Positions 48,189 to 58,233 of a stretch of DNA of 64,000 bases are shown in pieces. The DNA lies in NCBI GenBank assembly GCA_016709545.1, contig JADJMO010000016.1:186001-250000 (forward strand), in the 5' to 3' direction. Below the pieces are notes generated by a model. That model did no database searches. It saw only the letters and a program-made list of their open reading frames with translations, and was not told the origin of the DNA. The stretch is from Myxococcales bacterium (GTDB taxonomy: Bacteria > Myxococcota_A > Polyangia > Polyangiales > JADJMO01). Positions within the stretch are counted from its first letter, which is position 1. Each line of letters begins with the position of its first letter. A program made the translations under genes and the position numbers.

Positions 48189-51185
48189 TCAAGGTCCCGG
48201 GTAGGTCTGGCCGCCGACGGTCGGCGTCTGGCAGAAGGTGCCGCCCTGGATCCCGTGGCAGATGCCGCGCTCCATGACGGTGAAGTCGTCGCCGTCGGCG
48301 AGGTTAGCCGACACGGCGCCGTCTAACACCCCGCCGACCTCGAGGTTGCTCACACCAGCGCGCGTGGGGAGCCCGATCCCCTTGACGCTCGTGAGATCGC
48401 GGTCGGCGTACAGGGTCAACGACACGTTGTTCCGCTGGGGCCACGACGTCTCCACGAACTTGAACTGGAGGGTCGCGCCGGGCGGGCTGGCGGCGCTCAG
48501 GCCGGTCGAAACGTTGACCCAGGGCGTGCGTCCGCCGTCCTGCGTCGCGAGGAGGAACACGCCTTGCGTTCCGTCTCCCAGCAACGAGACGGGCGTGGTG
48601 GGTCCACTCCCGGCGGGCACGCCCGCGCGGAGCGTGTGGAAGGCCAGCGTGGGACGCCCGCCAAGGCTCACGCCGCCGAGGCCCGCGGACGTGGTTCGAT
48701 CGGTCCAGCGATCGGTGCTCTTGTCGTAACAGAGGAACTTGAACGTGCGCGAGCCACCCACGAGTCGGGTGGGGAACACTCCGCACGCTCCGCCAACGCT
48801 CGCAAAGCTCGGCCCACCACGGCTTCGACCCGGCCAGACCGCGACCACTGGCGACTCGTCGCCGTCGACGGAGGCCCCACCGGCCAGCAGTGGATCGCGG
48901 GTCGTCCACGTTCCGGTGGGCGACGTTGCCCAGCGCATGCGGTGATTCGCAGAGCCGCCCGTACCCGTCGTGTAGAACAAGGCGAGGACCTCGTCCTGCG
49001 GGAACGACGCGGGAGACGCGGTCGAGACGTACATCGTGCCGAGGTGGATGTCGCCGCTGTCGGCGTCCGCAGCGAGCAGCACGGGCTCGCTCAGCCAGCC
49101 CGTCAGCTGGCCCGCGCCGTCGACGCCGGTCGCGACATTCGCCCAGATCTTGCGGTCGCTCGTCTCGAACGCGACGACCGTCGTGCTCCCCCACCAGGTG
49201 GCAGAAAGGCTCTTCACGACAGCGCCCGCCAGCGCGGAGCCCACCGGCATCGAGTACTCGGCGCTCCAGCCGTGGCATGGCTCCCAGGGCCGCGCCTCGC
49301 CGGCGTCGCAGCTCGCCTTGTTGCTCGTCCCCGTGTGGCTCGTCGTCTTGTACCGAACGCCGTTGAGCGCGAACGGCGCGTACACCGCGACGAGCTTCCC
49401 GTCCCCATAGCGGGTGATGCTCGGGCTCACGGAACCCACCGAGGCCTGCGGGGCGAGGGTGTCGAAGACGAGCCAGTGCACGCCGCACTGGTCTCTGCCC
49501 GAGGCCAGCACCGAGCGGACGGTGCCGCTCGTCAGGACTCCGTCCCGGTTCAGATCGAGCTGACCGTCGGGCTGGGCAATGGGCAGGTTGTGCCCCGTCC
49601 TGCGGGGCGCGCTGGCGCTCAACCAGTTCCAGTGTAGGTAGGCTCCCGGCGAGAGGGTCTCGAACGTGCGACGAGGGTCGGCGTTCGCGCGGGTGCCGAA
49701 CGAGAAGTTGAACTCGGCGTCGAACTCGCTCGGCGACACGTCGAAGGCGTAGTTCATCAAGCTCACGTACGTGGGCTTGCAGTTGATGTCTCCGTCGCCG
49801 AACTTGGTGCTCGCGTCCCACGACCAGTTGCCGCCGTGCTGGAGGCCCACGGAGTGGCCGAGCTCGTGGGTGATGGCCTGGGCGGTCGCGCTACCGTCTC
49901 CGTAGAGCAGTCCAGCGTTCACCGAGTCGCTCGCCACCTTGGCCTCACCGCCGCCTGGGAACGCCAGCAGATGTCGGAACTTCCCCTTGCGGACGTCGCC
50001 GGGCGCGAAGTGGGCGTTCGTCTTGTCTCCGCCACCACCCCACGCGCCACAGAGCGTGCGGTTGGTGGGGCACGGATCCCCCGTCTTGCCGATGTCGAAG
50101 TGCAAGAAGACCCCGCCCCCCACCAGGTTCTTGATGCTCGTCTGCGGCGCGACGGCGTACTTCTGCTGGGTCTTGTCGGCGTACCACTGCGTGAACGGGT
50201 TGGTCGTGCCAGCCCAGTCGGTGCTGAAGTCGACCTCGACGAACACGTCCTTCTTGCGTGGATCGGCGCCCCAGCCCGGCAGATGAAGGGCCTGATCCCA
50301 GGACGCCTGGTCGACCCCCAAGACCTCGTGGAAATCGGTGAGCCCGTCATGGTCCGAGTCGAGCAGGTTGAGGACGGCCGAGCAGCCCGGGGCCGTCGTC
50401 GCGTCACAAATGCCCAGAGCGGCCTCGAGGCCGGCCCCGAGCCCGTCGCCATCCGCGTCCGAGTCCTTGTCGTTCGCGATCACGTCCACCTGGCCACTCG
50501 TCCCGTTGCCGAACGTGCCAACGAGCAGGAGATCGGTGTACTTGCCAGTCGGCAACGTGTAGCGGGACATGTGCCCGACGCCCGAGTCGTCGTCGTAGCC
50601 GATGATGCGTTCGATGCCGTACCCGCCGGTCGAGCTCAGCGCGTAGACGACGGTGTCGTCGTAGCCGCCCGCGGCAGGCTGCACGAGGCGAGTCCAGTAC
50701 TCTCGCTTGTTCGGCTCGAGGGTCACGAGCTTCCCGCCGAACCACACGCTGGTGGACACGTCGCTGTAGGCACCCCAGGCGCCACCGACGGGACGCCGGC
50801 GCAGGCGCACCTTGCCGTAGCCGCTCGCTGCCACCGACCACGCGCGGACGATCACTTGGTAGGTCGTCGTCGTCGTCGGCGTCCAATACACGCGTGCGTT
50901 GTAGTTGCCGCTGGATGGATCGATGTCGTCGTTCTGGGCGACCTCGACGAGGTGTTGCGAGCCGTCACCGGAGGTCGAGGTGACGTAGGCGAGGTGCATG
51001 AACGGGTCCACGCCGACCGCGCAATCCGCTGTGAGGATTTCGTACTCGTAGCCCGCTTCCAGAACAACAGAGGCGCGATGGATGGACGTGGTCTGCACGC
51101 CTGCGGCGACGTAGGCCGCGCGTGCCTCACGCGCGCCCAGGATCGCCAACCCGATCAGGACGACAGCGGGGGGGGCAAGACGCAT
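48189..51185 (-). CDS. Large secreted metzincin-type metalloprotease
   Basis: 998 residues with a signal peptide (MRLAPPAVVLIGLAILGAREARA). Domains: two N-terminal beta-sandwich, PPC-like regions (about 25-250), and thrombospondin-3-like calcium loops (DSDADGDGLGAG, DSDHDGLTDFHE). Next is a catalytic domain with zinc motif HELGHSVGLQH near residue 437 and Met-turn SLMNY. The last 400 residues form a WWGSTTVVAFETSDRKIW-type propeller-like region. The family within the metzincins is not certain. It heads the operon with the lipoprotein array, so the lipoproteins may be its partners, substrates or inhibitors; that is inference. Confidence 0.8.
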   Translation of the reverse strand: MRLAPPAVVLIGLAILGAREARAAYVAAGVQTTSIHRASVVLEAGYEYEILTADCAVGVDPFMHLAYVTSTSGDGSQHLVEVAQNDDIDPSSGNYNARVYWTPTTTTTYQVIVRAWSVAASGYGKVRLRRRPVGGAWGAYSDVSTSVWFGGKLVTLEPNKREYWTRLVQPAAGGYDDTVVYALSSTGGYGIERIIGYDDDSGVGHMSRYTLPTGKYTDLLLVGTFGNGTSGQVDVIANDKDSDADGDGLGAGLEAALGICDATTAPGCSAVLNLLDSDHDGLTDFHEVLGVDQASWDQALHLPGWGADPRKKDVFVEVDFSTDWAGTTNPFTQWYADKTQQKYAVAPQTSIKNLVGGGVFLHFDIGKTGDPCPTNRTLCGAWGGGGDKTNAHFAPGDVRKGKFRHLLAFPGGGEAKVASDSVNAGLLYGDGSATAQAITHELGHSVGLQHGGNWSWDASTKFGDGDINCKPTYVSLMNYAFDVSPSEFDAEFNFSFGTRANADPRRTFETLSPGAYLHWNWLSASAPRRTGHNLPIAQPDGQLDLNRDGVLTSGTVRSVLASGRDQCGVHWLVFDTLAPQASVGSVSPSITRYGDGKLVAVYAPFALNGVRYKTTSHTGTSNKASCDAGEARPWEPCHGWSAEYSMPVGSALAGAVVKSLSATWWGSTTVVAFETSDRKIWANVATGVDGAGQLTGWLSEPVLLAADADSGDIHLGTMYVSTASPASFPQDEVLALFYTTGTGGSANHRMRWATSPTGTWTTRDPLLAGGASVDGDESPVVAVWPGRSRGGPSFASVGGACGVFPTRLVGGSRTFKFLCYDKSTDRWTDRTTSAGLGGVSLGGRPTLAFHTLRAGVPAGSGPTTPVSLLGDGTQGVFLLATQDGGRTPWVNVSTGLSAASPPGATLQFKFVETSWPQRNNVSLTLYADRDLTSVKGIGLPTRAGVSNLEVGGVLDGAVSANLADGDDFTVMERGICHGIQGGTFCQTPTVGGQTYPGP

Positions 51186-51191
51186 TCCAAG

Positions 51192-51219
51192 ACCGTACCC
51201 TTCGCCGTCACCCACGCAA
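51192..51219 (-). promoter_or_regulatory. Putative leaderless promoter of the protease-array operon
   Basis: On the minus strand TTGCGT (51219-51214), 16-nt spacer, TACGGT (51197-51192), then 6 nt to the ATG at 51185. There is no ribosome site, in keeping with leaderless initiation. Confidence 0.5.
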
Positions 51220-51382
51220 GCAGGACTCCGCTTGCGCAGAGTCTCCACCGATGGCCTGTGCCAAGCTCTCCGGGCTCGACACACTTCCTCGGCGCGCAGG
51301 CCAAAGTGAACCAGTCCACGTCGTCGCGCTCGAGCCGACGGGCGTCGGCCAGCGCCGATGACGACCATGTAACCTCGCGCTC

Positions 51383-52768
51383 ATGTCCGCCGCCGCGTTC
51401 CTGGCCCTCGTGGCCGACGTCCGGGCGCGCCTCGAGGCCCACCCCGACACCTTCACCCTCCAGCACCTCTCGGGCACCCGCGCTACCGAGGCCGACCTCG
51501 CCGCCGTCGAAGCGCGGCTCGGTGTGACGCTCCCGCCGATGCTGCGGGCCCTCCACCTCGAGGTCGGTGCGCCGTTCGGCCTCTACTGGCAGGTCCGTGA
51601 GGGTGGGAAGCTCGATGCCGACGACGCACCCAGTGGCCAGCTCGAGCTCGTCGCCACCGACCAGCTCGCTCTCCATCCTCCGCGCGTGCTGCGCTTCACC
51701 AACGACGGCTACGGCAACGGCTTCGCGCTCGACTACCGCAAGAAGGGCGCGCCCAGGCTCGTCTTCTTCGACCACGACGAGGAGAAGCTCACGCCCCGCA
51801 AGGAGAAGACCCTCGACGCGCTCTTCGCGGCGTGGGCCGAGGTGCTGTTCGTCAACACCGAGACCGAGCCGCTCGACGTCGACCCGGTCCTCGAGCTCGT
51901 GTGGCCGGAGAAGGCGCAGCCGTGGCCGGAGAAGAAGCCGGCGCCGCCCGGGTTCGTCACCCTGCCGTTCCCGGCCGACCGCTGCATCGGTGGCGTGGAC
52001 TTCGACGGCGATCGCCTCTTCGTCTGCACGTACGAGGGCGAGGTGCTGATCTTCGACCTCGTGACCCACGCGCTCGTGTCGACGCAGGCCGGCCTGCCGG
52101 CGCTGCGCACGATGGCGCGGCTGCCCGATGGGCGGCTCCTCACGTCGAGCGAGGCCTTCGGGGTGTTCGCCCTCCCGGTCGACGGCGCGGGGACCCTGCG
52201 CACGCCGTGGCTGTCGCAAGGGGCCGTCGCGTTGCGGGTGCTCGATGACGAGGTGCTGGTGATCGGCGACGCGCGCGGATGGCTCGTCGACTTCGCAGGC
52301 CAGCTGCGGTGTGAGTTCGCCGTCCCCAAGAACGTGATCGGTATCGTCGAGTTTCCCGATCGCTTCGTGCTCGCCGGCGACGACGAGATCGCTTGCATCG
52401 ATCGCGCAACGGGAGCGCGTCGTTGGGCCGACGCGACCCCGACCACGGGCGGCCTGTTCGCGCGCGGCGAGGAAGTGTCGCTGGTGCTCGTGGGCGGTGG
52501 CCTCGTCACCTGGGCGCGCGACGGGAAGCGGATCGGCAAGAGCCCACGCAAGCCGAAGGCGCACTTCTCGGTGGTGCAGACCGCGGACCGTATCGTCGCG
52601 GCGCGCCTCGGCACGCTCGAGGTGCTGGATCACACGGGAAAATCCCTGTCGCAGCGCGCGTTCGCGACGGAGGCCGACGCGGTGCGCGTCCACCTGCACC
52701 CCGACGGTCGTCGGCTGCTCGTGCGCACCGACGACGCGCTGCACCTGACGGAGATCGACCGGCTGTAA
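51383..52768 (+). CDS. SUKH (SMI1/KNR4-like) domain fused to a beta-propeller
   Basis: 461 residues, no signal peptide. The N-terminal 150 residues fit the SUKH/SMI1-KNR4 pattern: ATEADLAAVEARLGVTLPPMLRALH, GAPFGLYWQ and LRFTNDGYGNGFALDYRK. Residues about 200-460 form a PQQ/WD-like propeller (DGDRLFVCTYEGEVLIFDLVTH, LRTMARLPDGRLLTSSEAFGVF, DDEIACIDRATGARRWADATPTTGG). SUKH proteins are often immunity proteins against polymorphic toxins, but no toxin is adjacent. TAACCT ends 7 nt before the ATG. Confidence 0.7.
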   Translation: MSAAAFLALVADVRARLEAHPDTFTLQHLSGTRATEADLAAVEARLGVTLPPMLRALHLEVGAPFGLYWQVREGGKLDADDAPSGQLELVATDQLALHPPRVLRFTNDGYGNGFALDYRKKGAPRLVFFDHDEEKLTPRKEKTLDALFAAWAEVLFVNTETEPLDVDPVLELVWPEKAQPWPEKKPAPPGFVTLPFPADRCIGGVDFDGDRLFVCTYEGEVLIFDLVTHALVSTQAGLPALRTMARLPDGRLLTSSEAFGVFALPVDGAGTLRTPWLSQGAVALRVLDDEVLVIGDARGWLVDFAGQLRCEFAVPKNVIGIVEFPDRFVLAGDDEIACIDRATGARRWADATPTTGGLFARGEEVSLVLVGGGLVTWARDGKRIGKSPRKPKAHFSVVQTADRIVAARLGTLEVLDHTGKSLSQRAFATEADAVRVHLHPDGRRLLVRTDDALHLTEIDRL

Positions 52769-52769
52769 T

Positions 52770-52798
52770 GGAGCCGGCCGGTGAGGTCGGCCGGCTCC
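52770..52798. terminator. Bidirectional hairpin between convergent genes
   Basis: GGAGCCGGCCG (52770-52780) and CGGCCGGCTCC (52788-52798) form a perfect 11-bp stem with a 7-nt loop. It sits in the 41-nt gap between two convergent stop codons and could terminate both transcripts. Confidence 0.7.
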
Positions 52799-52809
52799 TC
52801 CCCTGGCGC

Positions 52810-54621
52810 TCAGAAGAACTTGGTGCGCGGCGCGCTCCAGTTCCAGTGCCCGCTGTACCACTGGGCCACGGGCGCCCAGCCGGCGAGCGGACCGCGGAAG
52901 GTCCAGATCGCCGAGGTGTCGCTGCCGTAGTCGTAGAACCCGGCGATCTGCGCGCGCGTTCCGCCCGCGAACCGACCGGCGGCGAGGCTGGTCCCCGGCT
53001 GGTACCAGTTGCCGGCGCCGCTGCGCCAGACCTGGCTCGGCCAGCCATTGCCCTCCCAGAACAGCCACAGCGCGGCGTCGCTGCTGCCGTAGTCGTAGAG
53101 GCACGCGATGTCGGTCAGCCCGTTGCCGTTGAAATCGGCGGCGACGAACTTGGAGTTGGACCACGCCCAGTTGCCCGGACCGCTCCTCCACTTGGGCGTG
53201 GGCGCGCCGATCCCCCACGGCAATCCGCGGAACAGGAACGAGCCCGTGTCGGACGAGCCGTAGTCGTAGAACACCATGATGTCGGTGAGTCGGCCCTCAC
53301 CGGCGACGAAGTGGCCGGTCACGGGCTTGATGTTGCTCGCGCGCCAGTTGCCCGCGCCACTGCGCCAGCGCTGCACGGGGGCGTCGACGGTGCGCCCGCG
53401 TCGGAAGTCGAAACTGAAGAGGGCGGTGTCGTCGCTGCCGTAGTCGTAGAAGACCGCGATGTCGGTCACGCCGTCGCCGTTGAAGTCGCCCACGACGGGC
53501 TGCGAGCGTTCCCAGCTCCAGTTGGTGACGCCGGAGTACCAGAGGAGCTGAGGCGCGAGGAAGCCGGAGCCCGTGGAGTACCAGACCCAGATCGCCGAGT
53601 TGTCGTTGCCGTAGTTGTAGAAGGCCGCGATGTCGGCCTTGCCGTCGCCATCGAAGTCGCCGGCCAGCGGCTTGGCGTTGCCCCAGCGCCAGTCTCCCGG
53701 CGCGCTGAGAAAGGCGTTCCACGGCGGCGTGAGGCCGTTCATGGAGCCGCTCCAGACCCAGACGCCCATCTTGTCGCCGCCGTAGTCGTAGAGCGCGAAC
53801 GCGTCCTCGTAGCCGTCGCCGTTGAGGTCGGCCTGGAACTGCTGGCCGGGCGCGCTCGACGTACCGGCGTTCTTCCCGCCGTAGGCGGTGAGGAGTCCGC
53901 GCTTGTCGCCGTCGCTGAGACGGCCCAGGTTGTTCCACTCCGTGGAGCAGTAGTTCATGATCGAGTCGCGGTCCCAGGCGGTCAGGATCGCGTCCCCCTC
54001 GTTGCCCTGCACCATGTCCTTGCACCAGCTCGCGTATCCGGGAACCCAGAGATCCGGGGTGTCGCCGCGGTTCTGTTCGTGCGCGAAGCCGAGCAAGTGT
54101 CCGAACTCGTGGGCCGCGGTGGCCTGGATGCACAGCTTCAGCCCGTAATCGGTGACGCATCCTGGATCGAAGTTCACGTACGCGAAGTTCAGGACCATCC
54201 GTTGTCGATGTCCAGGTTCGCCGGGGCGTTGTCCGTCCCCAGGCCGACCGTATGGGGGTGGTCGTCCTTGATCTCGATCGGAACACCATTCGTGATCCTG
54301 CCCGACCACCACTCCCGCTGGCAGTCCTCCCAGCCGACGAACTTGACCACGCCGGGCGGCACGGCCTCCCACGTGTCATGTACGGCCTGCTGCACCCACG
54401 CCTTCTCCGTCGGCCAGCCAGAGGTCTTCCAGCAGACCTGGATCACGCCGCTGGACCAGATCTTCGAGCCCTTCACCCACAGCGGGTTCTCCGTCTGTGC
54501 GACGGCTGCGGCGTCCGACGTCGCGTCGACCGCGCAGCCGAGGCTCTGGGTACTCCACAACAGCAGGCCGCCGAGGGCCAGACGGGTGAGCCCCGAGGGG
54601 CGCGCGAGATGGTTTCCGAAC
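52810..54621 (-). CDS. Astacin-like protease lipoprotein with VCBS/FG-GAP repeats, one frameshift
   Basis: About 604 residues if corrected. AAGGAG lies six bases before the ATG at 54621; the lipobox is SLGC. The catalytic domain has HEFGHLLGFAHEQNR (HExxHxxGxxHE, astacin-type) and Met-turn SIMNY. Then come about seven repeats of the kind FDGDGKADIAAFYNYG and FNGDGVTDIAVFYDYG, a VCBS/FG-GAP propeller that may bind calcium or sugars. The frame breaks near 54198, where one base is missing between NLDIDNG and VLNFAYVN. The gene lies 134 nt from a TTCGAA triple box. Confidence 0.82.
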
Positions 54622-54755
54622 ATGACGATCTCCTTGGATCCTTTGCCCTTGGCGCCCGAGCGTCGGGTGCAGAGTGCGCGGGCGCCAAGCAGCGGTCGGA
54701 CCAAGTCGTCCCCTCACGTAGAAAGGCTCGGTGGTGAGCCGCTCGAGACGTCACG

Positions 54756-54792
54756 GGTGTTTCGAAACCGATTCGAAACGTTTCGAAACACC
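54756..54792. promoter_or_regulatory. 37-bp palindrome with three TTCGAA boxes (copy A)
   Basis: Arms GGTGTTTCGAAAC (54756-54768) and GTTTCGAAACACC (54780-54792) are exact reverse complements around a third box. TTCGAA begins at 54761, 54772 and 54782. It lies in a divergent region, 134 nt from the protease ATG and 91 nt from the rightward ATG. It looks like an operator for a dimeric regulator. Confidence 0.75.
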
Positions 54793-54883
54793 TGCTCGCG
54801 ACCCAAAGCGAGCGGAGAGGTGTACACGACGGGGCTCGTCGCGCGCGCCGGTGCTTGGTCCGTTGCTTGCTGATGCGGCGCGC

Positions 54884-55991
54884 ATGGAACTCCACCGCCT
54901 CCCCTCGCACTCCTGGGCACCCTCGCCATCGGTGGCTGCTCGGTCTCGGCCGCGGACGTCGATCCCGTCGGTGAAGAGACCGCGAACACGGCCGTCGACG
55001 GTCCGGGCGTCACGCAGAAGGCTCCCTTCGACTACCCCTCGACCCGATCCAACGTCTTCGCGCTCGACGAGCTCGGTCACCTTCGGGTCCAGACCAACTC
55101 GGAGCCGTGGTTCAACTACTGGCCCCCGGCCCAGTACGTCTCGCTGATCAACAGCCCTGCCGCCGTGTCCTGGGGCTTCAACCGGATCGACGTGTTCGGC
55201 GTCACGACCGCCGGCATGCTGCAGCACTACGGCAGCGCGGACGGCGGCGTGAGCGTGTACGCCGACAACTGGGGCTCGATGCCCGGCACCTCGTTCGATC
55301 CCAGCGCGTCGTGCGACGTCACGACCTGGGGTGTGGGGCGCCTGGACGTGTTCTGCGTGGGCTGGGCCGGAGACCGCCAGAACATCATCCATCGCTGGTA
55401 CGACGCAGCCACTGGAGGAGGTTGGGAGGCGCTGCCGGCGCTTCCGTTCAACGGGGCGATTCCAGACGACGGGCCTGGCAGCGGCTTCGTGGGGCCCGGG
55501 CCGCCTCGACGTCTGGCTCATCGACAAGAACGCGTCACCGAAGCTCCTCCGGCACGTGGGCACGAGTTCCAGTACGGGGCGGGGCGGGTGGGTCTGGGAC
55601 TCCTGGGCGCAGGGAGACTTCGCCACGACGGCGAGTCCGGACGTCGTCCCCTCCGCCACCGCGATGGGCGGGCATCGCTACGACATCATCGTTCCCGAAC
55701 GTCAGACCTACTCCTGCACTCCGTCGCCCTGCGCGTACGACCGTCTGAGGCACTGGACCTACCGCGAGGCCGCACCGCCCGGCTCGAACCTCACGAGCGA
55801 GCTGCTGCGCGACGCGCAACCAGGGTCGAAGCGAGCAGCCATCCAGAGCTTCGGATCGTCGTTCAGGATCTCGGTGCTCGGTGAAGATTGCCGCCCTGCG
55901 GACTTACCGGGGCGGCGAAGATCGGTATCCGATCCTGGACGCGGCGGTGGGTTGCAACCTGCAGAAGTCGCTCGCCGGCGCGTCCTGGTAG
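54884..55991 (+). pseudogene. DUF346/PLL-lectin-like lipoprotein gene, three frame breaks
   Basis: Restored, it would encode about 370 residues: a lipoprotein signal (LGTLAIGGC), a tether, then repeats of the PLL-lectin/DUF346 kind (SWGFNRIDVFGV, TWGVGRLDVFCVG, SWGPGRLDVWLID), ending LAGASW at TAG 55989-55991. The frame changes at the C-run 54901-54904 (one short), near 55490 and near 55878. Such propellers bind sugars in other bacteria. A paralogue begins at 63695. Decay and assembly error are both possible; three breaks in one gene favour caution. Confidence 0.65.
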
Positions 55992-55995
55992 CCGC

Positions 55996-57075
55996 CTACG
56001 GCTGCGACAGCTCCACCACGCAGTCGTCCCCCACCATCAGGCTGAGAGCCCCGTGCCGCGCGGGGCCCGGCCGCACCAGCACCCGCTTGCCGAGCAGCGA
56101 GTCCTCGAGGCGCGGGATGTCCGTGATGCTGCTCTCGGCCATCAGCACCGAGTGCTCCACCGTGGACCGGATCACCCGCACGCCGTCGCCGATCGCGGTG
56201 AAGGGGCCGATCTTCGAGTCCACGATCTCGACGTTCTCGCCGACGATCGTGGGCCCGCGGATCACCGAGCGCACGATGCGCGCGCCCTTGCCGATGCGCA
56301 CGCGGCCCGAGACCTTGCTCTCGCCGTCCACGTGACCCTCCACCCCCGACACCAGCCAGTCGTCGAGGACGGTGTCGTTGGCGAGGAGCATGTCGTCCTT
56401 CTTGCCCGTGTCGAGCCACCACGACGTGAGCCGGGTGAACTTCACCGTGCCCCCGAGCTCGATCAGCTTGCTGATGGCGTCGGTGATCTCGAGCTCGCCG
56501 CGCGGCGAGGGCTTGATCTGCGCGATGGCGTCGAAGATCGAGGGGCGGAACAGGTAGATCCCGACGAGGGCGAGGTTCGACTTCGGCTCGCGCGGCTTCT
56601 CGACGAGCCCCACCACGTTGCCGACCGCGTCCACCTCGGCGACACCGAAGGAAGACGGGTTCGGCACCTCCTTGAGCATCACCGAAGCGGCCAGCGACGG
56701 GTCGGCCGTGAACGCCTCGACCGCCTCCTGGATCTTCATCCCGACGAGGTTGTCGCCGAGGTACATCACGAAGTCGCTGCCCTCGAGGAACGGCCGCGCC
56801 GTGGCGACCGCGTGGGCGAGGCCCGCCGGCCGGTCCTGGAGGATGTACTCGAGGCGTGCACCGAAGGCGCTGCCGTCGCCGAGGGCTCGGCGGATCTCGC
56901 CGCCGGTCTCGGGCGAGATGATCACCGCGATGTCCGTCACCCCGGCGTGCACCAGGTTGTCGATCACGTAGAACAGCACCGGCCGATTGGCGACGGGGAC
57001 CAGCTGCTTCGCGCCCGTGTACGTGAGCGGGCGCAGGCGCGTGCCGGAGCCACCGGCGAGGACCAGGCCCTTCAC
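55996..57075 (-). CDS. rfbA: Glucose-1-phosphate thymidylyltransferase, long form
   Basis: 359 residues. The nucleotidyltransferase domain starts KGLVLAGGSGTRLRPLT, with YLGDNL, VEKPREPKSNLALVGIY and SWWLDTGKKDDML. The C-terminal 100 residues are a left-handed beta-helix (IGKGARIVRSVIRGPTIVG, IGPFTAIGDGV), as in long RmlA-like enzymes. It makes dTDP-glucose from glucose-1-phosphate and dTTP. The GTG start overlaps the rmlB stop. Confidence 0.9.
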   Translation of the reverse strand: MKGLVLAGGSGTRLRPLTYTGAKQLVPVANRPVLFYVIDNLVHAGVTDIAVIISPETGGEIRRALGDGSAFGARLEYILQDRPAGLAHAVATARPFLEGSDFVMYLGDNLVGMKIQEAVEAFTADPSLAASVMLKEVPNPSSFGVAEVDAVGNVVGLVEKPREPKSNLALVGIYLFRPSIFDAIAQIKPSPRGELEITDAISKLIELGGTVKFTRLTSWWLDTGKKDDMLLANDTVLDDWLVSGVEGHVDGESKVSGRVRIGKGARIVRSVIRGPTIVGENVEIVDSKIGPFTAIGDGVRVIRSTVEHSVLMAESSITDIPRLEDSLLGKRVLVRPGPARHGALSLMVGDDCVVELSQP

Positions 57076-58132
57076 GGCTGGACCTCGAGGCCGAGGCGCT
57101 CGCGCCGGTAGCCGCCGGTCGCGATGCGTTCGCACCAGCGCCGGTGGGCGAGGTACCACTCGACGGTGCGTCGGATCCCGGTCGCGAAGTCCACGGCGGG
57201 AGAGAACCCGAGCTCCGCGGCGATCTTGCTCGGATCGATCGCGTAGCGCCGGTCGTGGCCGGGGCGATCCTTCACGTAGGTGATCAGCCGCTCGCGCGGC
57301 CCGGCCGGGTCGGGCCGGAGCTCGTCGAGGACCTTGCAGACGTGGCGCACGATCTCGATGTTCGTCCACTCGTTGCGGCCGCCAACCACGTAGGTCTCGC
57401 CGGGGGTGCCGCGCTCGGCGACCAGCGCGAGCGCCGCGCAGTGGTCGTCCACGTAGAGCCAGTCGCGGACGTTGAGCCCGTCGCCGTAGACCGGCAGGGG
57501 CTTGCCCTCGAGCGCGTTGAGGACCATCAGCGGGATGAGCTTCTCCGGGAACTGCCGCGGGCCGTAGTTGTTGGAGCAGTTGGTCACGAGGGTCGGCACA
57601 CCGAACGTGTGGTGGTAGGCCCGCGCGCGAGGTGGTCGGCCGCGGCCTTCGTCGCGGAGTAGGGCGAGGAGGGCTGGTAGGCGGTGCGTTCGGTGAAGAA
57701 CCCCGAGGCGCCGAGGGAGCCGAAGACCTCGTCGGTCGACACGTGCACGAAGCGAAAGCGCTCGCTGCCGCCGTCCTTGAGGTGGGCGCGCGCGGCCTCC
57801 AGGAGCTCGAACGTGCCGCGCACGTTGGTCTCGACGAAGGCGCGGGGGCCGTCGATCGATCGGTCGACGTGCGACTCGGCGGCGAGGTTGAACACCACGT
57901 CGGGCTTCTCCTCCGCGTAGAGGCGGCGGACCAGCGGGGCGTCGCAGATGTCGCCGTGGACGAAGCGGAAGCGGTCTCCCGGCAGGCCCTCGAGGTTGTC
58001 GAGGTTCCCTGCGTACGTGAGGCTGTCGAGCACGACCACCCGGGCATCTGCCCGCGCGAGCAGGGTTGCCACCAGGTTGCTGCCGATGAAGCCGGCGCCG
58101 CCCGTGACGAGATGGGTCACCTTCGTCTGCAT
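57072..58132 (-). CDS. rfbB: dTDP-glucose 4,6-dehydratase, one frameshift
   Basis: About 353 residues if corrected. Rossmann motif TGGAGFIGSN, SHVDRSI, STDEVFG, the catalytic YSATKAAADH and NNYGPRQFPEKLIP are all present. It converts dTDP-glucose to dTDP-4-keto-6-deoxyglucose for deoxysugar synthesis. The frame breaks in the GC repeat at 57621-57629, where two extra bases fall between ADHL and RAYHHTFG. The start has no clear ribosome site. Confidence 0.9.
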
Positions 58133-58233
58133 CCCGGGCCTTCTAGCTCTGCGGGGGGCCCTCGGCGACGGCGGCGTGCAGGGAGGCTCGGCGACCGGAT
58201 GCGCGCCCGGTTTTCCGAGCTATAGGCGGGCCC

